64,000 nt of DNA. Origin: Parasutterella muris. GTDB taxonomy: Bacteria > Pseudomonadota > Gammaproteobacteria > Burkholderiales > Burkholderiaceae_F. The stretch is taken from positions 3,260 through 67,259 of the forward strand of contig NZ_CALPCV010000013.1 in the NCBI RefSeq assembly GCF_943193095.1, in the 5' to 3' direction. The notes below the pieces were generated by a model. It had not been told where the DNA came from. It ran no database searches and saw only the letters and a list, made by a program, of their open reading frames with translations. Numbering within the stretch: the stretch's first letter is position 1; every line of letters starts with the position of its first letter. The translations under genes were made by a program, and so were the position numbers. Below, piece after piece: positions 45,896 to 56,617 of the stretch.

Positions 45896-48044
45896 GTGAC
45901 TATAAACCTCAATAAACTCTCTAAAGAAGAATATCTAGAGCTAGTGAAAAGGAAAAATCAAGAGCTTGAACAAATGGGCGGTCGTTTGCAAGAGCAGACA
46001 AAGCGTCTTGAGGAGAAAGATCAGCAGCTTGCTCAGCAGGCTTCTACGATCACGGGGTGCGTTCGCATGGGCACCGGCATCGTCAAGATGGTGGAAATCG
46101 CGAAGAAGCATAAGGATGAGCTGCTGCGTCAAATCAAAGAACTGATTATTTATCCGGAAGACGAAATCGGAAGGACTGCAATCGACTGTGTCTATGAGCT
46201 GATTGTGGAACAGCTAAGGCTTATCACTGAAACGAATCGGCTCACTCAGCAGCTCTACGGAACCAGTTCCGAAAAAACGCCTCAGGAAATTACAAAGCAG
46301 GTTAAGGAAGCGCTCGAGGAAATTAAACTCAGCCGTTCGGTAAAAAACAGTCGTGACAGACTTATTAATCTCAATAAGCTCACTAAAAGAATTAATGTGC
46401 TCTCGGCGGACCTTCTTGACGAGACATTGAAACAGAGCATCGCGGTTGCCGATAAAACAGAAAAGATGCTACCGGCACCGCAGACGTTCTCATTGAAGAA
46501 ACACGGCGGCAAAGCCAGCAACAGTAATGAGCTCTCGGTTAAGCCGGCTTCCGTCCTCAGCGCTGCCGCTCTCGAACTCTGTCCGCTGTGTCACTCCAAA
46601 AGCATGTCGGTTCAGGAGGTGATGCTTAAACTTAAAGGCGAGCTTACCGATACGATCGACAACGTTGAAAAGATCGGTCAGCTGTCGGTCGCTTATTAGA
46701 CGTTCTTCTGTGAAAAGTGCGACAAAGTCCATGTGCAGATGGATGAGAAGCTGGACTTCCCCATTGTGCCTGGCAGACAGATCAGTGCTTTATCCATCAT
46801 GGAGTTCAATCGGCTTATGTGCATCGGGATGCCTCTGGACAGATCATTCAAACTCTTTGAAAAGTATGCGAAACTTGGCTCCAATACCGTATCCTACAGT
46901 CTGAACGACTACCACTTCTTCTATCACAAGCCGCTTTATCAGACTCTGTTAAAGATAATGAAGACTCAGCGGACACTTATTGTTGATGAAACACCCTTCA
47001 ACTGCCTGCAGGATCAGGGGCGAGGACGACTGGCAAAGGATGCATCTGAAGATCGGGACATCAGCCCTAAAAACTACATTCTCTGTACAATCAGCGCTCC
47101 TGCTGAGAAGAATCCGATCGCGCTCTATCACTGCCAGCGCAGCCGCAACGCTAAGAGTTTGAATGACTTTATCTCTGCTGACTTCAAAACTGAAGTTTTG
47201 GTGACTGATGCCTACAGTGGATACGATACGCTTGTCAGACAGCTGAATGAGTCATGAGATAAACCCATCGTGCATCAGAACTGTTGGGTTCACTTGCGCA
47301 GAGAACTTCTCATGGTCATTCTTCCGAGTGAAATGCTCAAAGAGATCGGCAACATCCCCGAAGAGCAATTTGATCAGGCCATTGAGGAGGCGTTCAAAGA
47401 CAACGCCCGGTTTTTAAAACTGTGGAAAGTACAGGAAACAGTTAATCAGCTCTTTAGGATACAAAACATTAAAAATTCCTCTGCCGAACTGCTGTGGCAG
47501 CGCCGATCGTTGGCGGATATGATCGACTTAATAGTAACGAAAAGCTTGTTGAGCGCAAAGGCTGCAAATGGGTCAAGTGCAGTCACGATTCAATTGCCAA
47601 GGTCTGTGTTTATTACAAGAACGCCAGAGAAAAGCTGAGAACCTTCCTCGACTACGAGGACATCCCACTGTTTACAAATAAAGTAGAAAACGCGATCCGT
47701 CCGATCACTATCCTACGTAAGAACTGCCTGTTTCAGCACTCTCCGAAGTATATGGAAGGCATGTGCATGGCTTACTCAACCTGGAGACTCTCAAAAATAA
47801 TAAGGTCGAGAGACCGGAGATCTGGCTGAGGAGATACTCGCAGGAGCTCTTCCGCCATATGTGCGAGAAAGGGCTGACGCAGCAGTGGAAGAATACTGGA
47901 GTGCCTGCCACATCCTTCTCAATTAAAGATCCGAAGAAAGGACAGGAAGATAAAGGCGATCCCCGCAATGCCTTCCTGCCTGAGAATCTTGCCGAGGGCT
48001 TTGACTTTGATGCTTGGGCGAGCTCAATCTTTAAAAAAGACTAA
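45896..48044 (+). pseudogene. tnpC: IS66-family transposase, multiply interrupted
   Basis: Starts with GTG at 45896. The N-terminal coiled coil (EELEQMGGRLQEQTKRL-like), leucine-rich region and a zinc-finger-like CPLCHSK / FCEKCDK pair precede the catalytic domain with LIVDETPFNCL (D), VLVTDAYSGYD (D) and NKVENAIRPITILRKNCLF (E). Interruptions: in-frame TAG at 46697-46699, in-frame TGA at 47255-47257, a frameshift near 47495-47510 and another near 47780. The last frame (RPEIWLRRYSQELFRHM) runs to 48044. Dead, though the ends are intact and could be moved in trans. Confidence 0.85.
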
Positions 48045-48158
48045 GTCGAACGCTAATCCTAATTAGTTGTTAAAGAGCATTTGCTGGACGATAGAAATAT
48101 CGTTCAGCAAATGCTAGCCCCGCCTATCTGAAATAAAATCAAGCGATGAGACGCTTAC

Positions 48159-48728
48159 GATTCCCGACTGCTTTTTCTCCGGATTCCACTAGTTCTTATA
48201 TCCATAGACATAAGTGGAGTCACCTTTTCGAAAGGAGGAAAGGCAGAAGTAATCTTCGGAAAGAGTTTTTCTATGAGTTATAAAAGTCTCATATTAAATG
48301 ATATTGACTACGTCAGCTGGAAAATTCCTAAGAGTCAAGGCTAACTATCTAAATTTCTGTGAATATTTTGACTGAATAAAAATCTCAGAGCTATGCTACG
48401 GGCGTTTGATCCCACAAATATTGATTAACTTAGCGATTAAAGACTATTTCCAAATATATAAAGGTATTCCACTAAGCTTGCAAGAATTGATTAAAATTGC
48501 GGTGGAGTGAAGCAACTTATCAGGACAACGGTTAAGTTATACTTCTTCGATCGTTACTAATCAAAAAATTGCTAATTTGTATAGATTTATTAAGTTAAAA
48601 ATTAAAAATATATTTATTGTTTAATATAAATAACTAGATTAAAGGATATTAAAATACAATGTAGAAAAATATTTATCTAAGTATAAAATCTTTGCTAATA
48701 TATATTTAATATAGGATCAAAATAAAAT
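48159..48728. other. AT-rich intergenic stretch with no recognised gene
   Basis: 570 bases between the IS66 right end and the acyltransferase. A short frame at 48272 (ATG, 23 codons) looks like a scrap of a larger decayed gene. No promoter could be assigned with confidence; the last 150 bases are strongly AT-rich. Confidence 0.4.
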
Positions 48729-49820
48729 ATGGGAAGAAAATTAAATTATATTGATTACCTTGTTGTTATATCTTGTATATCCGTTGTGTTGTTACATGCA
48801 AATGGTGTTTTCTGGAGACATCCAGCTGGCCGGCTTTGGATAACTTCATCACTTATTGAATGTATTTTCTATTTTGCGGTACCAATTTTTTTTATGATAA
48901 GTGGTGCTACATTGATGAATTATAGAACTAGATATAACTCGAAGGAGTACCTAATTAAACGAATCAGACGAACTCTCATTCCTTATTTGTTCTGGTCCTG
49001 TTTTGCTGCTTTACTCTTTTTAACATTTAATAAGTATGGCCAAATTTTCAGCCTAGATTCTGTGAGAGGATTTGACTATTCAGTTATAGTTAGTCTGATT
49101 ATCAATATAATAAATAATAAGTTTATGGGTGTTTATTGGTTTTTTCTTCCCTTATTTGTCTGTTACTTGTCAATAATAATTCTATCGAATTTCTCAAAAA
49201 ATTATAAAATACTATACTTCATTGCAATTTGGATTTTTATAGCACAATTTGTTTTACCATTCTGTGCTAATTTATTTCAACTAAAGATTAATCCAGTCTT
49301 GACTTCAAGTCCTATGGGAAGTGGATTCGTACTATTTGTTATTCTTGGCTGGATTTTATCGAAAAATCAAATATCAAATAAATACAAACTAATTTTTTAT
49401 CTTTTAGGCGTTATTTCATTTTTTTTGAGATTTACTTCGCTTATGCTTAGCCCAGAATTTCCAGCTCCGATTAATAGACTCTTCAGTGGATATCTAAATA
49501 TTACAACAGTTTTTTACTCAGTAGCGATTTTTATTTTAGTCAAAGATGTTTCTCCTCTGATTGAAAATCTTATTAATACGATTTCGCGTAAAAATATAGC
49601 ATTAGGTAACATGATACTAAGTGGTTTAGTAACAATACGAGATTGTTCCCTTGGAATCTATTTGCTTCATGCTTATTTCACTTCTAAGCTGGTTCCTTTC
49701 CTGGGTGTTAATACTTCATCTATTTACTATAGAATATTTGGAGCTTTGCTAATAGTTTGCGTATGTTGTATTCTTACTTTAGTGATCAAAAAAATTCCTT
49801 TTTTGCGTCATACTGTCTGA
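48729..49820 (+). CDS. Acyltransferase family 3 membrane protein (OafA/WecH-like)
   Basis: 363 aa, about ten hydrophobic segments. YIDYLVVISCISVVLLHANG at the start carries the family's Arg/His-type catalytic region (here LLHANG), followed by FFMISGATLM and RRTLIPYLFWS, and CSLGIYLLHAYF near the end. These enzymes acylate exported polysaccharides in the inner membrane, so it probably O-acetylates the polysaccharide made here. Very AT-rich. Flanked on both sides by dead insertion sequences. Confidence 0.85.
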   Translation: MGRKLNYIDYLVVISCISVVLLHANGVFWRHPAGRLWITSSLIECIFYFAVPIFFMISGATLMNYRTRYNSKEYLIKRIRRTLIPYLFWSCFAALLFLTFNKYGQIFSLDSVRGFDYSVIVSLIINIINNKFMGVYWFFLPLFVCYLSIIILSNFSKNYKILYFIAIWIFIAQFVLPFCANLFQLKINPVLTSSPMGSGFVLFVILGWILSKNQISNKYKLIFYLLGVISFFLRFTSLMLSPEFPAPINRLFSGYLNITTVFYSVAIFILVKDVSPLIENLINTISRKNIALGNMILSGLVTIRDCSLGIYLLHAYFTSKLVPFLGVNTSSIYYRIFGALLIVCVCCILTLVIKKIPFLRHTV

Positions 49821-50017
49821 GAATTCAGAAAATATTTACTTTCAATCACAATTGAAAAAATTCCATTTAAATATAAAAGCCTGTAATTCCAATGTAAGTG
49901 TCTAATTTGTTACGCGATAAATTTAAATTGAACTGCCCCTGAAAATGTTACGCGACAAATTAAAATAGCGTAAAACGAACTGGCCTCTGAAAATACGGCA
50001 CTTGGCAAGGAGGCATC

Positions 50018-50605
50018 TTGGCGAGGAAGATATTTTCTCTTGAGACCAAAAGGTTGGTTCAATCCTTATTCGATGAAATGAAGAAGTATCGAGAGATTAA
50101 ACAACTATCGGGCGTTCCGCAAGATATTTTGCGTTTATGGAAGGCTAAATCCCTCTTGAGCTGTGATTGGATTGCCATCGAAGAGCGACAATCTCCGCTT
50201 TCCAGCATTGAAAGAGAAGAAATAGTTAAGCTGCATGGTCAAGGCCTGTCCTGTACTAAGCTTGCAATTCAATTTGGCGTTTATAGAGGTACTATAAAGT
50301 CCGTCATAACCCAGTCCCGAAAGAACGAGATATCCAAAAGGGCCATATCTCGGGCTTTCGCAAGTTCTATTTCGACACAAGTTATTGAAGGGAAGTTTCG
50401 TTCCTCGCTAAAGGCAGCTGAGTTCTATGGTCTGGAACCACGTTCGTTTCAACGGTGGGTTAAACCCGAATTAAAAAATCGCAAAGGACGTGCAATAGTT
50501 GGAGATAGCAGCAGATCCGGAGACGAGCATATGCGCTACTCAATTACGTCTGTCTTAGCCTATACATTTGCAATTAAAGAGTGGATTACTTGGGAATTAT
50601 CCTAA
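50018..50605 (+). CDS. IS3-type OrfA-like helix-turn-helix protein, C-terminus altered by insertion
   Basis: 195 aa. Two helix-turn-helix-like segments: KYREIKQLSGVPQDILRLWK and LSCTKLAIQFGVYRGTIKSV, as in transposase OrfA proteins that bind the IS ends; a third (SSLKAAEFYGLEPRSFQRWV) follows. The last residues (ITWELS) run into the left inverted repeat of the inserted mini-element, so the natural end is lost. ATG could lie further inside: the frame uses a TTG/GCG-rich start region after AAGGAGG at 50008. Confidence 0.6.
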   Translation: MARKIFSLETKRLVQSLFDEMKKYREIKQLSGVPQDILRLWKAKSLLSCDWIAIEERQSPLSSIEREEIVKLHGQGLSCTKLAIQFGVYRGTIKSVITQSRKNEISKRAISRAFASSISTQVIEGKFRSSLKAAEFYGLEPRSFQRWVKPELKNRKGRAIVGDSSRSGDEHMRYSITSVLAYTFAIKEWITWELS

Positions 50606-51164
50606 TCGTGGACACGTAATCTTAAGCGTGGACACTTCATGAAATTAAATTTGTAAGTTAATAAATAATATGGCGGCATCCTTATCGTGGGCAGTCGTCT
50701 GTAATGTGGAAATCATTCAAATCTTCCTAGATTTCTTTGTAGATATTATTCTTTAATTGTCCCCTGGGTTCAAAAAACAAAAGGTTAGAAAGCCGAACGG
50801 AACTCCAAACTCAACCTTCTGTCGCAATGCACAATATTGAGTTGTTGTTGATCATTGCATAGCAATCATTGTATTGAGTCTGAACAATTTCATTTACACC
50901 GATGGTGATAAATTGGTCTAAACAAAAATGAAACGATCAAAAAATGCTTAGGCCGTGTTTCTATGACTTAGTTTTTTTGTGAAATGGGATAGGGATGAAA
51001 ATTAAGAAAAGTCTTCAAGAGAAAGGGGCCTTGCAGAGTGTCTACGCTGAAGATTACGAGAGATTTAAAGTTATGAAAGAATGAAGTTCGTTTTCGTGTT
51101 TTAGGCTTGAAATTTTGGTGTCCACGATAAGGATTATGGTGTCCACGCTGCGGATAATTTCCAG
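50593..51164. mobile_element. 572-bp mini-element with long imperfect terminal inverted repeats
   Basis: About 50 bases at each end (50593-50642 and 51115-51164) are imperfect inverted copies. Each end carries two 'cgtggacac' boxes 20-21 bases apart (50607-50615 and 50627-50635; complements at 51120-51128 and 51141-51149). Outermost bases are ggaattatcc and ggataatttcc. No transposase inside; a 29-codon frame at 50996 is all. Repeated end boxes recall IS21-type ends, but the family is not assigned. Confidence 0.6.
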
Positions 51165-51197
51165 ACTACCAAAAACTTTAATTTAAAGGACCACTCT

Positions 51198-52049
51198 GAA
51201 TCAAATATTGTCTCAATCGTTGAGTCTTTAAAAGGCAAAGGAGCGCCAATAAAGGAGGCCTGCTCCTGGCTAGGAATCCATCGGAGCACGTTTTACAGGA
51301 AACGGCAAGAGCTGAAGAAGATGATCCTTTAGTCACTCAGATTTCAGAGCTCTAAAAGCGCCGTAATTTTGCTTACGGAGCAAAGCGAATGGCGGTGTAT
51401 TTGAGCAAACTAAATGGCTTTGCCATTAACCATAAACGCGTCGCCAGACTCATGAGGCTGCAAGGCTTAAATTCAAGAGTCCGCCCAAAGCGCAGAATCC
51501 ATTACAAGACCGAATTGCTTGAGCCTGTTCAGGAACCTTTGTACAATGTGCTGAAACGGGATTTCTCTTCATCTGGACCGATGACAAAACTTGTCACGGA
51601 CATGACTTTTGTCCCGGCAAGAGAGAGCTGGGTTGTGCTGAGCACGATCAAAGATTTATTTAACCATAAGATAGTTGCTTGGGAAACTGGTTCGAGTGCA
51701 GCACAGCAATTGTTAAATAAGCTTCCGACGAAGGAAGGGCTGCTGCCATCATATTGTGTCATCCGCAGCGATAGAGGTGGAACCTACACAAGTATGTCTT
51801 ACGTGAAAGCGGTGAGAACGTCCGAGCTACTCCAGAAGAGGAATTTGCCTTGACAACGCAAGCATGGAAACGTTTTACGGGCATATGAAAAGTGAAATGT
51901 TCCGTAGAATGACTCCGCAGGAAAGAATAGAGCAGACGAGAGCAAAGGCTCAGGAAATCATCGATGACTACATCACGTGGTACAACACAGAGCGCATTCA
52001 ACGCTCTTTAGGGTATGTATCGCCGGAGGAGTTCAAAGGCAGCATGTGA
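51198..52049 (+). pseudogene. IS3-family OrfB transposase remnant
   Basis: Starts with IVSIVESLKGKGAPIKEACS and RSTFYRKRQELKK, breaks frame near 51330, then continues with RMAVYLSKLNGFAINHKRVA (51389), TDMTFVPARESWVVLSTIKD (first Asp), VIRSDRGGTYTS (second Asp), breaks again near 51850, and ends with METFYGHMKSEMF (Glu) and WYNTERIQRSLGYVSPEEF. All three DDE residues are still recognisable, but two or more frameshifts make it inactive. Confidence 0.85.
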
Positions 52050-52150
52050 TTCCGGATACCGATTGATATCCGGCTAGTTAGCTACGAAAAGTGAGCGCAA
52101 AAACCGCAGCGTTAGGGGGAGATTTTGTCTTTCAGCTACGTTTTTAGACA

Positions 52151-52188
<38 letters not shown>

Positions 52189-52249
52189 CTCATAGGAAAA
52201 TACAATAGAAAATAGCAGAGCTTGTTGCATGTAAGGTAAAATCTAAAGA

Positions 52250-53688
52250 AATCCTACTTGTTCTACTACTTTTACGAGCTAACTGTCGCAGTCTATGGGG
52301 TTAGTTCATTCAACGGGTCACTAAACTTGTCGTTTGACAATGCTTGTTTGCACACTATTCGAACCCTTGGAATTAAAGAATCTCTGAATAAAGTGTTCGG
52401 TCAGAAAGATGCGGATAATCTTGTTCTGCTTGCTATTTACCAATATCTTGAGGCAGGTTCGTGTAAAAATCTGAGCGAATAGCTTCCGAGTGTCTGGCTG
52501 CCCACCAATACGCCTCTCTCCTCTCAAAGGATTAGCGAGCTTCTCTCTCGTATAACAAGAAAGCAGATCACAGAGTTTTTTAAACAGATTTGATAGAAAC
52601 TGTCAATTGTCCAAGGATGCAGGCAATGACGGATACCGCTTTATCGCGTTGGACTCTACGGCAATTAGTTCTTACTCGCAAACGAGTGAAGACGCTGTGT
52701 ACGGCCATGCCAAACAGGATCCGGAACTAAAACTGGTTAATTACACGCTGGGCGTCGACTATTTCAGCGGCGAGGTCGTATATGTCTACGAAAGCGAGGG
52801 TTCCATCACGGATAAAACCTTATATCCCAACTTATCCCAACTTGCTTGAGAACATGAAAGCAAACGGCTTTGATCTAAACAAAACAGTTCTGATAACTGA
52901 TCGGGGATACGAAAGTCTCCATAATATACAGACTGTTATTAACGAAAATTTATCTTATATCTGTGCAGTTCCACTGACGGAAAAGAACGTCAGGGATAAA
53001 TTTAATAAATACTGGATGTCGCCTCAACAGCTGTGCATTTCACGACGATGAGAACTCGATTTATGCACGTACGGATGAAGAGAACTGGGTTCAGGCACTC
53101 TCTACAGGCGGCTCTGTGAATAAGAAATACTGGATTACCGCGATTCAGAACTTGCTCAGCTACAAACAAAACAGATGCTGAAAACTTTAAAGCAAAGTCA
53201 CAAGGCTCAGAAGTCGGCCCTCAGCTTTGGAAAGAGGTTAGAAGATTTATCGGGTTCGATAAGAAAATCGGATGGTTCAAAAAGATAGAGGATATTGATT
53301 GTGCGACTCGATTATGTGGCTGCTATGCAATAAGAACAAACTGCCTGTCTGATCCGTTTAGTACAGGCAGCGCAACATTGTAGAAACCAGTTCCCGAGTC
53401 ATTAAGGTGCTTAATGACGGTCGTAGACTGTACTGCGGCAACAGTACGTATGTCGGAAAGCTGTTCGTCTATACCTTGGCAGAAAACAGATAGCCGAAAC
53501 AAAAAGAAATGCGAAACTGGCTTCGATTAAACGCCCGGTGATTCTATGGACACGATAATGACAATCCTTGCTTGAAGACTGTTAAGGACCCTCGTTCGCA
53601 GGCATGGAAAATAGGCGAAGTAAGTAAAAAGGCCCGGAATACCCTAGCCTTGTTGGGTATTACCAAACTTCCGAAATCCTTACATTGA
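52250..53688 (+). pseudogene. IS1634/IS4-type transposase remnant
   Basis: Fragments in several frames: SLNLSFDNACLHTIRTLGI at the start, then FIALDSTAISSYSQTSEDA and YGHAKQDPELKLVNYTLGVD (first catalytic Asp region), NLLENMKANGFDL with LITDRGYESLHNI (second Asp), further frames with NWVQALSTGG, and a final GEVSKKARNTLALLGI before TGA at 53686-53688. At least five frame breaks or stops. It ends 25 bases before the end of pgi, so its arrival may have trimmed the region downstream of pgi. Confidence 0.75.
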
Positions 53689-53712
53689 GTACTATAAACC
53701 TGGAGTTTGAGA

Positions 53713-55125
53713 TTAATTGGTTTCGGATTGATAAATGCTTTGTGCTAGCCTCTTTCCAAGTTCAACTCCAGGCTGGTCAAACGCATTAATTCCAAATAAT
53801 GTTCCCAACATTGTGGTTTTGTGTTCATACAAAGCCATCAGAGCTCCTAGTCTTTCTGGAGTCAAATCATCAAGAGTTAAAGTAGAAATAACATTAAAGT
53901 ATTTGCTTCCCGGATCACGTGTAATTAAAGCTTCAGTTTGTGCTTTTGCGTTAGCCATAAGAACCTTATTCAATTCTTTATGATTATGCCCGGGTTTTTT
54001 GCACCAACATACATCAATTGCAGTTTTTGCAGTTCCTTCTCTTAGCCACTGATAAAATGAGTGCTGAGATTCATTTCCATGCCCTCCCCAAACAGCCAGT
54101 GAGGTTTTACCGACAACAGGGCTGCCGTCTGGTTTTGTACTTTTACCTAGGCTTTCCATTTCGAGTTGTTGAAGCCAGTCAACCATCGTTCTTAATCTTT
54201 CATCATAAGGTAAGAAACAGAACGATGAAACATCGAGTTTAACGGTATTCCAATATGCAAACATTGCCATTAGTGCAGGAAGATTGTTTTGCAATTCTGT
54301 GAAGGATGCATGTTTATCCATCAAGTGTGCGCCAGCAAGGAAACGCCTAAAGATATCTGATCCTAGTGCAATTGCAACAGGCAAACCAATTGCTCCCCAT
54401 ACGGAAAATCTACCGCCAACCCAATCCCATATAGGGAAATAGTTATCTTTGGGTAAACCAAAAAATTCCGCAGCGTCTTTTCTAGCTGAAACAACAGCTA
54501 CATGGTTTTTAAATCCTTCGTGCCTAATCCCAGCTTTAAGGAGCCAGTTAAAAATTTCCTTTGCATTTGCTTGGGTCTCTTGAGTTTTAAAACTCTTGGA
54601 AGAAATAACTACCAAAGTCTTATAGGGATCGAGGGAAGAGGTAACTCGATCGAAAACTACACCATCCGCAGAGGCTAAAAAATGAAGATTAATCTCCGGT
54701 CGCGCCGATCGTAAAGCATTCCAAACGGTTCTAGGCCCCATATCTGATCCGCCAATACCTATGTTGATGACATCGGTAATACGATCACCAGCTGATCCTC
54801 TCCATTTCCAACTCCTGACATTGTCAGCAAATTTGCAGAATCGTTCGAGGGTTTCATGCACTTCTTTTGCGTGAGGAGCTTCGGGAGAAGGGGCTCGTAA
54901 AGATGTGTGGAGGGCTGACCTGCCTTCACTTGGATTCACAATCTTTCCTTGACGCATTTCATTAAAGGATTCAATCATCCTTTTTTCTTTTACAAAGTCA
55001 ATAAGACCTAAAAGTTCTTTTTGCGAAATTCTCTGGCGTCCTATGTCAAGGGTAATTCCACAAGCACTCTTTTGAAAACTTTCAAATGAATCTCTAATGA
55101 ACGGTGCAACAGTAAGTGACTGCAT
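53713..55125 (-). CDS. pgi: Glucose-6-phosphate isomerase
   Basis: 470 aa. VINIGIGGSDMGPRTVWNAL, SSKSFKTQETQANAK, WDWVGGRFSVWGAIGLPVA and GGHGNESQHSFYQW are the classical PGI signatures, including the catalytic Glu (NESQ) and the base His in the GHNHKELN region; the essential C-terminal Lys lies in LGKRLAQSIY. Shorter than the E. coli enzyme (549 aa) through a compact N-terminus. Interconverts glucose-6-P and fructose-6-P, which links to GDP-mannose and UDP-glucose supply for the locus. Opposite strand to the polysaccharide genes. Confidence 0.95.
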   Translation of the reverse strand: MQSLTVAPFIRDSFESFQKSACGITLDIGRQRISQKELLGLIDFVKEKRMIESFNEMRQGKIVNPSEGRSALHTSLRAPSPEAPHAKEVHETLERFCKFADNVRSWKWRGSAGDRITDVINIGIGGSDMGPRTVWNALRSARPEINLHFLASADGVVFDRVTSSLDPYKTLVVISSKSFKTQETQANAKEIFNWLLKAGIRHEGFKNHVAVVSARKDAAEFFGLPKDNYFPIWDWVGGRFSVWGAIGLPVAIALGSDIFRRFLAGAHLMDKHASFTELQNNLPALMAMFAYWNTVKLDVSSFCFLPYDERLRTMVDWLQQLEMESLGKSTKPDGSPVVGKTSLAVWGGHGNESQHSFYQWLREGTAKTAIDVCWCKKPGHNHKELNKVLMANAKAQTEALITRDPGSKYFNVISTLTLDDLTPERLGALMALYEHKTTMLGTLFGINAFDQPGVELGKRLAQSIYQSETN

Positions 55126-55200
55126 AGTTTTAATTCTCGAAATTATTTAGAATTCAAATGGTTAATCTTTAATAGCTTCAGACGGAATTGTAAATTAGCG

Positions 55201-56505
55201 TCAATGCCTCTTTTCCTCTCCAATTAAATGGAGTGAATCCTCTTGCGACTGATTATGCCGATGCTTAAGAATAACTGCAAGCATAGAACAACCGACAAAA
55301 CTACCAAATAAAACCATTATTGTCACTGTGCCTAGACCAGATTTGATTAGTAATGAGTACAAAGCGAGCATGACTAGGATCGAGCTGTTTTCATTGAAAT
55401 TTTGGACTGCAATAGATCGGCCAGCACTCATAAGGACATGACCTCGATGCTGAAGAAGAGCATTCATCGGCACGACAAAGAATCCGGCCATCATGCCAAC
55501 GACAACTAACATAATGCAGGCAACTATAACTGCATATGAGAAATGAATGCTAATAAAATCAAATCCCCCCGGAATCCATGATCCTTTAAAGAAAGACATG
55601 ATGGCAACAGAAAAGCCCATAGCTACGCCAATCGGCAAAACATCTATGCTTTTCCTTAAACTTACAAATGTAGCAGCAAGCACAGCGCCTATTGCGATGC
55701 CTATCGCAACTACGCCTTGAAGTATGGCCGCCTTAGAAAGATCAAGGCCGAGGGCTGTATCCGCCCATGCTAGAACTAAAAACTGCAGAGTTGCGCCGGC
55801 GCCCCAAAAAAGAGTTGTAACTGATAATGAAATTTGTCCAAGTTTATCCTTCCATAACAGGGCGCATGATTTTCCGAAGTTTACTAAAGTGTGCACTGGC
55901 CTAAAGTCCTGTTTTGGGTAACGAGCCCCAGTGTCGGGGATAAGGAGATTAACCGCTGCGGCAGCTGCATATACCAATATCATTACTGCAATCGCAGCTT
56001 GCGCGGCATTATGAACTCCTAATAAATGTTCTTGTCTAACAAAATGATCAATCATTGGTGAGATGAGAAATCCACCCAACCCGGTTCCCAATATAATCGA
56101 TGCAACTGTTAATCCCTCAATCCAGCCGTTTGCCTTTACTAATTTTTCAGGAGGCAATAGCTCGGTCAGTATCCCGTATTTGGCAGGTGAATAGGCTGCC
56201 GCACCTAGACCGACGATTCCATATGCTAGAAGAGGATGGGTTCCGAAAAGCATTATGCAGCAGCCTAATGTTTTTACCGCGTTGGTAATAAACATCACAC
56301 GTCCTTTTGGCATCGTATCAGCAAAGATTCCAACCCATGCTGCAAAAAGTACATAACTGACTACAAAAAATAGTTTCAGAAGAGGAGTCATCCATTCAGG
56401 CTCATTTAACGTCGCCAACAGCGCAATCGCAGCAATCAATAAGGCATTATCGGCTAATGAGGATAAAAATTGTGCCAGCATGATGCTGTAAAAGCCTTTT
56501 GTCAT
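55201..56505 (-). CDS. lplT: Lysophospholipid transporter LplT
   Basis: 434 aa, twelve membrane helices, MFS fold. The start MTKGFYSIMLAQFLSSLADN and GLGAAAYSPAKYGILTELLP are characteristic of LplT, which flips lysophosphatidylethanolamine inward for re-acylation. The partner acyltransferase Aas is not fused and not seen nearby. Upstream of pgi on the same strand with a 75-base gap; functional link to the polysaccharide genes is unlikely. Confidence 0.92.
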   Translation of the reverse strand: MTKGFYSIMLAQFLSSLADNALLIAAIALLATLNEPEWMTPLLKLFFVVSYVLFAAWVGIFADTMPKGRVMFITNAVKTLGCCIMLFGTHPLLAYGIVGLGAAAYSPAKYGILTELLPPEKLVKANGWIEGLTVASIILGTGLGGFLISPMIDHFVRQEHLLGVHNAAQAAIAVMILVYAAAAAVNLLIPDTGARYPKQDFRPVHTLVNFGKSCALLWKDKLGQISLSVTTLFWGAGATLQFLVLAWADTALGLDLSKAAILQGVVAIGIAIGAVLAATFVSLRKSIDVLPIGVAMGFSVAIMSFFKGSWIPGGFDFISIHFSYAVIVACIMLVVVGMMAGFFVVPMNALLQHRGHVLMSAGRSIAVQNFNENSSILVMLALYSLLIKSGLGTVTIMVLFGSFVGCSMLAVILKHRHNQSQEDSLHLIGEEKRH

Positions 56506-56617
56506 ATATTGAGACTCCCAAAGTATTGAGAGATTATAATTCCTACTCAGTGTTGCTTGGTTAGATATGTACTAAACAGTAAATCTAATTTGTATTTTTT
56601 CGGGATATAAATCAAAC

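Larger units (their letters stand above)
44989..48158 (+). mobile_element. IS66-family element with intact ends but broken transposase
   Basis: The ends are perfect 16-bp inverted repeats (gtaagcgtctcatcgc at 44989-45004, its complement at 48143-48158). Inside are the three IS66 genes: TnpA-like, TnpB-like and a large transposase, the last interrupted by two stops and two frameshifts. Total 3,170 bp, longer than typical IS66 (about 2.5 kb). The 8-base flanks (tgtcattg left, gattcccg right) differ, so no target duplication remains, consistent with loss of the right half of the older copy it entered. Confidence 0.75.
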
